Translations under genes and position numbers: made by a program
NCBI GenBank assembly: GCA_964580575.1
Contig: CAZOLJ010000002.1
Coordinates: forward strand, 1 to 64,000
Reading direction: 5' to 3'
Source: CAVPDE01 sp964580575
Lineage (GTDB): Bacteria; Desulfobacterota; DSM-4660; Desulfatiglandales; HGW-15
Length of the DNA: 64,000 nucleotides
In this document: positions 17,407 to 25,805 of the stretch, in pieces
Position numbering within the stretch: the first letter of the stretch is position 1
Layout of the letters: each line of letters starts with the position of its first letter
The notes under the pieces: generated by a model
What the model was told of the DNA's origin: nothing
Databases searched by the model: none
Seen by the model: only the letters and a program-made list of their open reading frames with translations

Positions 17407-18684
17407 TTACTTCCCGGAGAAGAGGTCGATCAACCCTGCCTTGTGGACGCGCTTGCGGATAAGTTTGGTGTCCGTGGAGTAGAGATTTCGAGCCTTCATG
17501 CGTTCGAAGTAAACCGAACCGGAGAAAGTGTATTTCAGCCCCAGGCCTTCCTCGGTCTTCATCTGCTGCCGCACGTAGGCGATGGCATCGCCGATGGCCA
17601 AGGTGTCAGGCAGCACCATGGGCTTCTCCTTCCTGATCCATCGTACCGCGTTGTATCCTGCAAGAGTTCCGGTGCAGATGGCTTCGGTGTGTCCCACAAG
17701 CAGCCCCGCCTTTTCACCGCCGCAGAAGAGGTTGCGGACTCCTTCCACGGCCAGGGCGTCATCCCTGGGCGCCATGCCGATGTACCGAATGGAGTTTCCT
17801 TGGCCTCCGGCATAAGGGTCTTCGTAGCGCGCGTTTTCGAACCCCGGAATCTCGCGAAGCAGATCCAAAGGGAAAAAAGGCGTCATCAGCTTGGCGTGAC
17901 CGGTGTCGAGGAGCACGAGGTTTTCTTCGAACTCAGGAATCGCATACTGCTGGCAGCACTTGAGGGAAAGTTTTCCTTTCAGGATTTTCGCGACAGGAAG
18001 AGGAACCACCGCCACACCGGTTTTCTTGAGCATGCTAACGATCTCCGGCGCCAGAGATTCCTTGAGCAACTTGCATGAGCCGCTCATGGCGCCGACCTGG
18101 TTTCCCTTGCGGCCGATCATTTCCTTGACGCCCGCTTTGGCCGTCAGACTCACGCGGCCTCCAAAGGAATGGCAACGGAGGATGCACATGACGCACCCAT
18201 TGCCGTACTTGTTGCAGTTTGCCGGAGGACCGGCCGTGCCTGTGGCATCGACAAAGGCGTCCCCGCTGACCTGAACGGACTCCTCGTCCCGCTTCCCGGT
18301 GATGGACTTGATTCGGCCGTCCCCCCTGTCCACGTCGGCAATCCGCGTTCTGGCCAGGATCTCGATGCCTTTGGACTGAAGGAGTTTCCTGACGCTGGGC
18401 TCCATCTTGGCCACGTTGTACAGGGAGGCATGCCGATGGCCCGGAAATTCGATGTTCCGGTGCAAAGCGTTCCGGTCGGTCAGGTCGAAGAGTTCTCCTC
18501 CGCCCAGAGCGATCAGTTCCTCGGCTGCCGTGAACCGCCCGTTGTTTCTCATGATGCCGCCCACAAGGCCGGTTCCAAGAAGCATGTCGGTGCGCTCGAT
18601 CAGTACGACTTCAGCCCCCTGTTTTACGGCTGAGAGCGCAGCCCCGCATCCGGCCCATCCACCACCCACCACGACGACTTTCAT
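17407..18684 (-). CDS. FAD-dependent oxidoreductase
   Basis: 425 residues. The N-terminal dinucleotide site is VVVVGGGWAGCGAALSAVKQ followed by VVLIERTDMLLGTG; a second FAD contact FVDATGTAG lies mid-protein, and the late NLFCGGEKAGLLVGHTEAI resembles GidA/TrmFO and FAD_oxidored family proteins. A Cys cluster (NKYGNGCVMCILRCH) could serve redox chemistry. No tRNA-binding C-terminal domain is present, so a TrmFO role is unlikely. Single gene, cytoplasmic; substrate unknown. Confidence 0.8.
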   Translation of the reverse strand: MKVVVVGGGWAGCGAALSAVKQGAEVVLIERTDMLLGTGLVGGIMRNNGRFTAAEELIALGGGELFDLTDRNALHRNIEFPGHRHASLYNVAKMEPSVRKLLQSKGIEILARTRIADVDRGDGRIKSITGKRDEESVQVSGDAFVDATGTAGPPANCNKYGNGCVMCILRCHSFGGRVSLTAKAGVKEMIGRKGNQVGAMSGSCKLLKESLAPEIVSMLKKTGVAVVPLPVAKILKGKLSLKCCQQYAIPEFEENLVLLDTGHAKLMTPFFPLDLLREIPGFENARYEDPYAGGQGNSIRYIGMAPRDDALAVEGVRNLFCGGEKAGLLVGHTEAICTGTLAGYNAVRWIRKEKPMVLPDTLAIGDAIAYVRQQMKTEEGLGLKYTFSGSVYFERMKARNLYSTDTKLIRKRVHKAGLIDLFSGK

Positions 18685-18727
18685 TCCAGTTCTCCTAAGC
18701 TGAACACAGTGACAAACCTCAACCGCC

Positions 18728-18822
18728 CCACCCCCACCTATCCTCCCCCGTCAAGGGGGAGGGAAGTTTTATCATCCCGAATAGTTCCCCTCCCTTGGCG
18801 GGAGGGGTAAGGGGAGGGGGAA
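18728..18822. repeat. C/G-block foldback (CCCCTCCC type)
   Basis: Runs of CCCC(A/T)CCC face GGGAGGGG blocks, giving hairpins such as CTCCCCCGTCAAGGGGGAG. Other members of this family are at 27280-27325, 34233-34315, 37195-37370, 42946-43005 and 47686-47842. Confidence 0.55.
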
Positions 18823-19096
18823 CCTGAAGGACTCTCTCAACACAGTGCTGAGAGGGGACTCTCGCTGCACTCCGACATTATTCCCCCCTTTCTCTGGTTG
18901 CAATCATAATTTCATCTCTCAGGCGTGTGACGAAACGAAAACGTGCCTGCCCGCGTTTATCTCGGCATGGGCGTCGCATCGTGGGCTTGCATAACCTGTT
19001 TTGGCGGCTTATAAAGGGTCAATTGCCCCCCGGTGATTAGAGAGAAGACCTTGCCTTCACGTGGAGGCTTCCGTTGGGTTCTTTCACCGAGATGGA

Positions 19097-19226
19097 GGCA
19101 CAAAGATGCAAAGGCACAAAGGCACAAAGTAAGAAAAGGAGAAAGGCGCAAAAGAGCAGAGGGACGTAGGGTATCAGGAGAAGGGCTTTTCTGCTTTGTG
19201 CCTTTGCATCTTTGTCCCTTTGTCAC
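19097..19226. repeat. AAGGCACAAAG foldback (copy 1)
   Basis: Left arm of GCACAAAGATGCAAAGGCAC units, right arm CTTTGTGCCTTTGCATCTTT in inverse order, with a central AGAGCAGAGGGAC block. A close relative is at 25606-25736. It forms most of the leader of the P-type ATPase gene. Together with the C/G-block repeat it accounts for the 565-bp gap before that gene. Confidence 0.6.
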
Positions 19227-19251
19227 TCTTTGCTTTCAGCAAGGGATCTTT

Positions 19252-21972
19252 ATGAAAACCTGGCACACTCAATCCTTGAGCGAGATCTTCCAATCCTTGT
19301 CCTCCTCCCAGAACGGACTCAGCACGGCTGAAGCCAAAGCCCGACTTGAGACGCACGGCCCCAACGAGCTGCAGGAGCGCAAGGGGAAAAGCGCCTTGGT
19401 GATGATGGGCGAGCAATTCTCTCAAACCATGGTGCTGATTCTTATTGCGGCAGCGCTGATCTCCGCTTTTTTGGGTAAGGGGACAGAGACCGCAGCGATC
19501 CTGGCGATCGTCGTGCTGTTTGCGGTGCTGGGCTTTGTTCAGGAATACCGGGCCGAGCGAGCCATGGCTGCGCTCAAGCAGCTGGCCGTGCCTGTGGTGC
19601 GGGTGCGACGCGAGGGGGCCGTGAATGAAATGTCAGCACGGGACCTTGTCCCAGGGGACATGGTTCTGCTGGAATCTGGAAATGCGGTGCCCGCGGATGC
19701 CCGCCTGGTGGAGAGTGCCAGCCTGCGCATCCAGGAGGCGGCCCTGACCGGGGAGTCGGAGGCGGTGGAAAAGCACATCGATCCGATCCCTGAACCCGAG
19801 CTTCCCCTCGGGGACCGGCGCAACATGGCTTATTTCGGCACGTCCGTCACCTACGGGCGGGGCAGTGCCGTGGTGGTGGCCACCGGCATGAGCACGGAAC
19901 TGGGCAAGATCGCGTCGCTGATCCAGGAAGTGGCCCCTGAGCAGACCCCTCTCCAGAAGCGGCTCGACCAGGTCGGCAAAACCCTGGCCATTGCAGGAGT
20001 CGTCGCCGGTCTGCTGGTGTTGCTCACCGGGGTGCTCTTCGGGGAACCCTTGAGCGAGATGTTTCTCACAGCGGTGAGCGTGGCCGTGGCCGTGGTTCCC
20101 GAAGGGCTGCCGGCCGTGGTCACCATCACGCTCGCTCTCGGCGCCCAGAGAATGCTGCGGAGGAACGCGTTGGTCCGGAAGCTGCATGCCGTGGAGACGT
20201 TGGGATCCGTCACCGTGATCTGTTCGGACAAGACCGGAACGCTCACGGAAAACCGGATGACCGTGTCCGTGGTGGATGCGGCCGGAGAGCGTCTCAACAT
20301 CACGGAGACCATGCGCCGGCATCAACCGTCTGTCACCGAGGAGGAATGCCGGCTCATTGAACTGGAGTCGCTGCCCAAGCCTCTGAGCCTCGTGCTTGCG
20401 GCGGGGGCGCTCTGCAATGATGCCGTGCTCAAGCCTGACGCCCGTGCCGGCTGTTTCCACGCCCTGGGCGACCCCACCGAGGGCGCCTTGGTGGTCGCTG
20501 CGGCCCAAGCCTGGATGTTCAAGGATGCCTTGCAGGCTGCTTTGCCCCGCATTGCCGAACTCCCCTTTGATTCAGAACGCAAGCGAATGACCACAGTCCA
20601 CCGGGTGGCAGACAGGAACTCCCTCCCGGAACGGTTGCAGGCGCTCCCGGAACTCCATCACGTGGCTTTCACCAAGGGTGCGGTGGACAGTCTTCTGGAC
20701 GTGACGGTGGCGGTCTGGACAAACGATCAATCCGAGCCGTTGAGCCCCGAGTGGCGCTCCCGGATTCAATCCGTGAACGACGAACTGGCCAAGGACGGGA
20801 TGCGTGTGCTCGGAATCTCGATGAAGGTGCTGGATTCGCCGCCGGCGAATCGTCCTCAGGACCTTGAGAAAGATCTCACCTTCATCGGACTGGTGGGCCT
20901 CATGGATCCGCCCAGGGCCGCGGTGCGGCCTGCAGTGGAAACCTGCAAGAGGGCAGGCATCCGTCCTGTGATGATCACCGGAGACCACCCCCTGACCGCC
21001 GCCGCCATTGCCCGAGATCTGGAGATGGCGGACAATCCTGAGGCGGTGACCGGGGAGGCGCTCAACCGCATGACCGACGGGGCTCTGGAAGAGGCCGTGG
21101 ATCGGGTTTCCGTCTATGCCCGCGTCTCTCCTGAAGACAAGCTCCGGATCGTGACCGCCCTTCAGCACCGGGGTCAGGTGGTGGCCATGACCGGCGACGG
21201 GGTCAATGACTCGCCGGCCCTGAAAAAGGCGGACATCGGCGTGGCCATGGGCATCACGGGGACGGATGTGGCCAAAGAGGCGGCGGACATGGTTCTTCTG
21301 GATGACAATTTCGCCACCATTGTCGCCGCGGTGGAGGAGGGACGGGTGATTTATGACAACCTGCTCCGGTTCATCACCTTCTCCCTTGGAGGGAACCTGG
21401 GCAAGGTCCTGGTCATGCTCTGTGCGCCGCTCCTGGGGATCAATGTGGCTCTCCGGCCTCTTCAGCTTCTGTGGCTCAATCTGCTCACGGACGGCCTGAT
21501 GGGGCTGGGCTTGGGCGTGGAGCCTGCCGAAGCGGACGCTATGAATCGTCCGCCGCGCAGGCCCGGGAGTCCTGTGCTGGACCATCCCTTGCGCATTCAG
21601 ATCGCCTGGGTGGGCGGGCTGATCGGGGTTCTCGCTTTGGGCATCGGGGTCCTGTATTTTGACCCGGCGAACCCGCTGGACGCCACCTGGCAGACCATGA
21701 TCTTCATGACCCTCGGGTTCACTCAGATCGGAAATGCTCTCGCTCTTAGGGCCACGGGAAGATCGGCGCTCTCTGTCGGGTCCAACCCTTCCATGTTCCT
21801 CTTGACCTTGGTGACCATAGGGCTGCAGTTGGCCGTGATCTACCTGCCTTTCATGAAGGGCTTTTTCGGGCTGGTGCCGCTGAGCCTCCAGGACCTGGGC
21901 ATTTCTTTCGGACTGGGCGTCCTGGTTTTCGTGATCGTTCGAATCGAAAGAGCCCGGATCAGAAAAACGTAA
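19252..21972 (+). CDS. Cation-transporting P-type ATPase (Ca2+/P2 type)
   Basis: 906 residues from the ATG at 19252 (MKTWHTQSLSEIFQSL, the cation-ATPase N-terminal domain); the open frame further upstream is repeat DNA. All P-type landmarks are present: LTGES actuator motif, phosphorylation motif CSDKTGTLT, MITGDHPLTA and GDGVNDSPALKKADIGVAMG hinge. The layout (four plus six membrane spans, PEGLP in M4) matches SERCA/PMCA-like bacterial pumps for Ca2+ or related cations. Its TAA stop is contributed by the terminal repeat of a mobile mini-element at 21969. Confidence 0.9.
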   Translation: MKTWHTQSLSEIFQSLSSSQNGLSTAEAKARLETHGPNELQERKGKSALVMMGEQFSQTMVLILIAAALISAFLGKGTETAAILAIVVLFAVLGFVQEYRAERAMAALKQLAVPVVRVRREGAVNEMSARDLVPGDMVLLESGNAVPADARLVESASLRIQEAALTGESEAVEKHIDPIPEPELPLGDRRNMAYFGTSVTYGRGSAVVVATGMSTELGKIASLIQEVAPEQTPLQKRLDQVGKTLAIAGVVAGLLVLLTGVLFGEPLSEMFLTAVSVAVAVVPEGLPAVVTITLALGAQRMLRRNALVRKLHAVETLGSVTVICSDKTGTLTENRMTVSVVDAAGERLNITETMRRHQPSVTEEECRLIELESLPKPLSLVLAAGALCNDAVLKPDARAGCFHALGDPTEGALVVAAAQAWMFKDALQAALPRIAELPFDSERKRMTTVHRVADRNSLPERLQALPELHHVAFTKGAVDSLLDVTVAVWTNDQSEPLSPEWRSRIQSVNDELAKDGMRVLGISMKVLDSPPANRPQDLEKDLTFIGLVGLMDPPRAAVRPAVETCKRAGIRPVMITGDHPLTAAAIARDLEMADNPEAVTGEALNRMTDGALEEAVDRVSVYARVSPEDKLRIVTALQHRGQVVAMTGDGVNDSPALKKADIGVAMGITGTDVAKEAADMVLLDDNFATIVAAVEEGRVIYDNLLRFITFSLGGNLGKVLVMLCAPLLGINVALRPLQLLWLNLLTDGLMGLGLGVEPAEADAMNRPPRRPGSPVLDHPLRIQIAWVGGLIGVLALGIGVLYFDPANPLDATWQTMIFMTLGFTQIGNALALRATGRSALSVGSNPSMFLLTLVTIGLQLAVIYLPFMKGFFGLVPLSLQDLGISFGLGVLVFVIVRIERARIRKT

Positions 21973-22035
21973 CAGTTTAGCTCTTTGCAATGGATGGCCT
22001 TTACTCATTACCATTCCAAAGAACTAAAGTGTTAC
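21969..22035. mobile_element. 67-bp mini-derivative of the GTAACA foldback element
   Basis: Left end GTAACAGTTTAGCTCTTTG and, inverted, right end GTAACACTTTAGTTCTTTG, the same termini as the full elements at 23704 and 32810, with almost no interior. The left end supplies the stop of the ATPase gene. No clear 8-bp duplication flanks it, which suggests age or an internal deletion of a longer copy. Confidence 0.65.
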
Positions 22036-22167
22036 GAAAATTCACGTTTATAAAAATGCAGGATTTCGATAAGGTGAGACCAAGAGAATCAAGAGCCTTT
22101 CCCCGGGAGTCAGGGACAATCCGTCTCTGCGGGGAACCCCAATCACTCTTCACAAGGAGGTGTCGTC

Positions 22168-23142
22168 ATGCGTTCTCTCTTCACTAAGTTGTGCGTCGTG
22201 TTGATGGTCAGCGCCCTTCTTTGCATTGTGGCAGCGGGTGTCGCGCCGGCCCAGGAAATCAAGGGGCCCATCAAGATCGTTGTTCCCTATCCGGCAGGAG
22301 GCGGTTCCGATGTGGCCGCCCGGCTGATTGCAGACAAAATGAAGGACCTTCTGGGGCAGACGGTGATCGTGGAAAACAAGCCCGGCGCCGGGGGCCGTAT
22401 CGGCACCGAGTACGTCAAGACCCAGCCCGCGGACGGTTCCACCATGCTGGTGGTGAATCCGGCCCTGTTTGTCGTGGCACCGGTGGTTTTCTCGAAACTC
22501 GCCTATGACCCGGACGCTGACTTTGCGCCCGTGTCGTTGATCACCACCTACCAATTCTGTCTCTCGGTGCCTGCGACCTCTCCCATTAAGGATGTCAAAG
22601 GCTTGATCGAGTGGATGAAGAAGAACCCCAACCAGGCGAACTTTGGATCCCCTGCTGCCGGAAGCCTGCCTCACTTTTTCGGCCTCATGATCAGCAAAGT
22701 CGCGGGAGTGGAAATGGTCCATTCCTCCTACAACGGCTCGGCGCCGCTGGTGACTGCCCTGATCGGCAACCAGATCCCGATGGGGGTCGACGCTTACGAT
22801 GCGCAGTCCTCCTATCACCCGGACAAGATCCGGATCCTGGCCACAGCAGGGACCTCCCGCAAAAACCCCGAGATTCCGACTTTCATCGAACTGGGATACA
22901 AGGACATCGAAGGCATAGGCTGGAACGGTATCGTGGTCCCGGCCAAGACTCCAAAGCCGGTCATTCAGAAACTGAGTGATGCCATTGTCAAGGCCGTCAA
23001 AATGCCTGATGTGAAGGAGAAGATCGAGAAGCTGGGCAATGATGCGGTGGGCACGACTCCTGAGGCCTTTGCGGGTATCCTGAAGAAGGACCGCGAGAGG
23101 TGGACGCCGATTATCAAGGCTTCCGGCTTCAAAGCGGAATAA
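22168..23142 (+). CDS. tctC: Tripartite tricarboxylate transporter, substrate-binding protein
   Basis: 324 residues with a signal peptide ending near APAQE and the TctC/Bug fold: IKIVVPYPAGGGSDVAARL, VIVENKPGAGGRIGTEYV, DGSTMLVVNP, and a late PEIPTFIELGYKDIEG. AAGGAGG lies just before the ATG. It captures a carboxylate ligand in the periplasm for the TctA/TctB membrane pair encoded downstream. Ligand identity (citrate, other carboxylates, aromatic acids) is not predictable. A strong hairpin follows the gene. Confidence 0.9.
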   Translation: MRSLFTKLCVVLMVSALLCIVAAGVAPAQEIKGPIKIVVPYPAGGGSDVAARLIADKMKDLLGQTVIVENKPGAGGRIGTEYVKTQPADGSTMLVVNPALFVVAPVVFSKLAYDPDADFAPVSLITTYQFCLSVPATSPIKDVKGLIEWMKKNPNQANFGSPAAGSLPHFFGLMISKVAGVEMVHSSYNGSAPLVTALIGNQIPMGVDAYDAQSSYHPDKIRILATAGTSRKNPEIPTFIELGYKDIEGIGWNGIVVPAKTPKPVIQKLSDAIVKAVKMPDVKEKIEKLGNDAVGTTPEAFAGILKKDRERWTPIIKASGFKAE

Positions 23143-23186
23143 TGCTCCATCGCGGGGCAATCGGTTCAGAGCGCGACGGAGTATGG

Positions 23187-23217
23187 GATCGGGGAAGGGC
23201 TGCGCCCTTCCCCGATC
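23187..23217 (+). promoter_or_regulatory. Intercistronic hairpin tctC/tctB
   Basis: A perfect 14-bp stem (GATCGGGGAAGGGC and complement) with loop TGC, not followed by a T-run. Such hairpins after binding-protein genes usually stabilise the upstream mRNA or attenuate read-through, giving more TctC than membrane subunits. The function here is inferred. Confidence 0.6.
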
Positions 23218-23242
23218 TTAGCAGGACGGGAGAAGTCTCGCC

Positions 23243-23707
23243 ATGCGCATTTCTCACCCCAAGGATTTCCTGACAGGCATCATGTTCCTGCTCTTCGGCG
23301 CTGCAACCATGGTGCTGTCAAGAGGATTGACCATCGGAAGCGCAGCAAAGATGGGGCCGGGATACTTTCCCTTCGCGCTCGGTCTGCTCCTGGCCGCCCT
23401 GGGAGCAGTGCTAGTGTGGAGAAGCCTGCTCCGAGCCAAAGACCGTGAGTCCTGGCCCTCCTTGCAGCTCAAACCGCTGGCTATTGTTCTTCTGTCGGTG
23501 TTTCTGTTCAGCCAGATCCTCAGGCCCTTTGGACTTCTCCTTTCGACGGCTCTCCTGGTGGTCATGGCCAGCAAAGCGAGCCACGAGTTCCGATGGCGGG
23601 AAGCCCTGGCGAACGCCGCGGTCCTTGTTGTCATCGTGTTGGCAGTCTTTGTCTATTTCCTCAAGTTTCAAATTCCTGTCTGGCCGGCCCTTGGGGCTGG
23701 ATGGTAA
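23243..23707 (+). CDS. tctB: Tripartite tricarboxylate transporter, small membrane subunit
   Basis: 154 residues, four predicted membrane spans, start region DFLTGIMFLLFGAATMVLSR and MGPGYFPFALGLLLAALGAV typical of TctB (PF07331). The last codon TGG and stop TAA straddle the left end of the inserted element at 23704. Removing the element restores GGA TGA, so the ancestral protein ended one residue earlier. The insertion therefore barely altered TctB but moved tctA about 300 bp away. Confidence 0.88.
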   Translation: MRISHPKDFLTGIMFLLFGAATMVLSRGLTIGSAAKMGPGYFPFALGLLLAALGAVLVWRSLLRAKDRESWPSLQLKPLAIVLLSVFLFSQILRPFGLLLSTALLVVMASKASHEFRWREALANAAVLVVIVLAVFVYFLKFQIPVWPALGAGW

Positions 23708-23995
23708 CAGTTTAGCTTTTTGAAATGGATGGCTGAGGCCATGGGGAACTCTCTCAAGACAGAACAACGAAGAAGCCACAGCGCAGTGTCCAGCTTTAGG
23801 CCATGGGTGAGGCGGGCGGAAGGCTACCGGAGAACTCGCCAAGTGAGACCCTGCTGGCAGGTGCCGGTGAAACCTCGCCGCCCGCCTTCGCTGCTGCTTA
23901 TCTGCATAATCTTTCCTGCATACTCTTCGTTTTCTGTTTTGAGAGAGTTCCCCATGGCCTTTTTCTGTGACTATTTCAAAAAGCTACACTGTTGC
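23704..23995 (+). mobile_element. Full-length GTAACA foldback element, copy A (MITE-like)
   Basis: 292 bp. Termini GTAACAGTTTAGCTTTTTG and, inverted, GCAACAGTGTAGCTTTTTG. It is flanked by GCTGGATG on the left and GCCGGATG on the right, an 8-bp target duplication with one change. Long subterminal arms (23739-23772 and 23925-23957) pair almost perfectly, and an inner AGGCGGGCGG/CCGCCCGCCT pair adds a second stem. GTAA termini and 8-bp duplications are characteristic of the IS66 family, so it may be mobilised by an IS66-type transposase acting in trans (inference). Confidence 0.75.
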
Positions 23996-24031
23996 GCCGG
24001 ATGACCATGGCGCCGAAGGGAAAGAAGCCTT

Positions 24032-25534
24032 ATGGAACTGCTGTCTAATCTTGCCCTCGGTTTCCAGACCGCGGTCACGCCCATGAACCTCGTCTACTGT
24101 TTCGTGGGTGCCCTGATCGGCACCCTGATCGGCGTGCTCCCGGGCATAGGGCCGGTCCAGACTATCGCCATTCTTCTGCCGACCACGTTCGCCCTGCCGC
24201 CGGTGGCGGCGCTCATCATGCTGGCAGGAATCTACTATGGCGCTCAATACGGCGGTTCAACCACCTCCATCCTGGTCAATGTGCCGGGGGAAGCCTCTTC
24301 TGTGGTCACTTGCCTTGACGGGCACCAGATGGCCCGCCGGGGCAGAGCGGGTGCAGCGCTCACCGTCTCGGCCCTAGGTTCCTTCGTAGCGGGAACCTTC
24401 GCCACCCTGGTCCTAGCGGTTCTGGCCTTGCCTCTCTCCGAGCTGGCGTTCAGATTTGGACCCGAGGAGTACTTCTCGCTCATGGCCTTCGGCCTCATCG
24501 GGTCGGTCGTGATGGCCTCGGGTTCCATGCTCAAGGCGGTGGGCATGATCGTGCTCGGGCTGCTGCTGGGAATGATCGGCACCGACGTGACGAGCGGGGT
24601 CCAGCGGTTTACCTTCGGCGTCCCCGAACTGGCGGACGGCATCGGATTTGTTTGCCTGGCCATGGGGCTTTTTGCAATCTGCGACATCGTCAACACCCTT
24701 GAGAAACGTGAGAAGAGGGATATCCTGAAGAGCAAGCTCACCGGCTTCATGCTGAGCAGGGAGGATATTAAGGCCAGCGCGCCTGCGGTTGTGCGTGGCA
24801 CCCTTTGCGGGTCGCTGCTCGGAATCCTTCCTGGAGGAGGGGCGATCCTTTCTTCCTTCACGGCTTATATGCTCGAGAAGAAAATCGCGCGAGACCCTGA
24901 GAGCTTCGGCAAAGGAAACATCAAAGGAGTGGCGGCTCCGGAATCAGCCAACAATGCGGCTGCCCAGACGTCTTTCGTGCCGCTTCTCACGCTCGGGATA
25001 CCACCCAACGTGGTGCTGGCAATGATGGCCGGGGCCATGATGATTCACGGTATCCAGCCGGGCCCCAGGGTCGTTAGCGCCAATCCCGCCCTGTTCTGGG
25101 GAGTCATTGTCTCCATGTGGCTGGGCAATGTGATCCTGGTGCTCTTGAATCTTCCCCTCGTAGGAATCTGGGTAAGGCTGCTCTCGGTACCCTATCGGTT
25201 GCTGTATCCAGCCATTCTGCTTTTCTGCTGCATCGGACTGTACAGCGTGAACAACAACACCTTTGACATCGGACTGACTGCACTGTGCGGCTTGCTCGGT
25301 TACATCTTCTACAAGCTGGAGTGCGAACCGGCTCCGCTGATTCTGGGTTTCATCCTGGGGCCGATGATGGAGGAAAACTTGAGGCGAGCCATGCTGCTTT
25401 CCAGGGGCGATGCTTCCGTTTTTTTCACACGCCCTCTGTCTCTCGCTTTCATAATCATGGCGGTGGCGATGCTGATCGTGGTGGCCCTTCCCTCGATCCG
25501 GGGGAAGAGAGAGCAGGCGTTTAAAGAAGGGTGA
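24032..25534 (+). CDS. tctA: Tripartite tricarboxylate transporter, large membrane subunit
   Basis: 500 residues with about eleven or twelve membrane spans. TctA (PF01970) signatures: GTLIGVLPGIGPVQTIAIL near residue 32, YGAQYGGSTTSILVNVPGE, a second LLGILPGGGAILSSF with the GxxPG repeat, and VAAPESANNAAAQTSFVPLL. It forms the channel with TctB and works with TctC. Its distance from tctB is due to the inserted element; without that insertion the spacing would be about 30 bp. Confidence 0.92.
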   Translation: MELLSNLALGFQTAVTPMNLVYCFVGALIGTLIGVLPGIGPVQTIAILLPTTFALPPVAALIMLAGIYYGAQYGGSTTSILVNVPGEASSVVTCLDGHQMARRGRAGAALTVSALGSFVAGTFATLVLAVLALPLSELAFRFGPEEYFSLMAFGLIGSVVMASGSMLKAVGMIVLGLLLGMIGTDVTSGVQRFTFGVPELADGIGFVCLAMGLFAICDIVNTLEKREKRDILKSKLTGFMLSREDIKASAPAVVRGTLCGSLLGILPGGGAILSSFTAYMLEKKIARDPESFGKGNIKGVAAPESANNAAAQTSFVPLLTLGIPPNVVLAMMAGAMMIHGIQPGPRVVSANPALFWGVIVSMWLGNVILVLLNLPLVGIWVRLLSVPYRLLYPAILLFCCIGLYSVNNNTFDIGLTALCGLLGYIFYKLECEPAPLILGFILGPMMEENLRRAMLLSRGDASVFFTRPLSLAFIIMAVAMLIVVALPSIRGKREQAFKEG

Positions 25535-25605
25535 AACAGAGACGGACTAATGTTCACCGCAGAGAATGGGAGAAGAAACCTCGGTTTGATTTTGTACCCT
25601 GATGA

Positions 25606-25736
25606 AGGTACAAAGGTACAAAGGCACATAGGCACAAAGTAAAAAAGGGACAAAGACACAAAGGAGCAGAGGGACATAGGGATTCAGGACAAGGATTTTT
25701 CTGCTTTGTGCCTTTGTCACTCTGTCCCTTTGTCCC
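25606..25736. repeat. AAGGCACAAAG foldback (copy 2)
   Basis: Shares with 19097-19226 the unit AAGGCACAAAG, the core GAGCAGAGGGAC and the closing CTGCTTTGTGCCTTTG. It occupies most of the 270 bp between tctA and the sulfotransferase-like gene. Confidence 0.6.
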
Positions 25737-25805
25737 TGAAGATGTCGGTTTCAGCCGAAAACGATTGACTCTGTGTAGAGAAGGAAACCTTAGGAGGTAA
25801 AAGCA

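Noticed and set aside
17407..18684. TrmFO assignment for the FAD oxidoreductase
   Set aside because: It shares FAD and GGEKAGLLVGHTEAI features but lacks the overall TrmFO start and C-terminal blocks, so only the general family is called.
19033..19251. 73-codon N-terminal extension of the P-type ATPase
   Set aside because: Consists of foldback repeat DNA; the family start MKTWHTQSLSEIF at 19252 fits known N-termini.
20572..22014. Minus-strand frame of 480 codons
   Set aside because: Antisense to the P-type ATPase, no domain or ribosome site.
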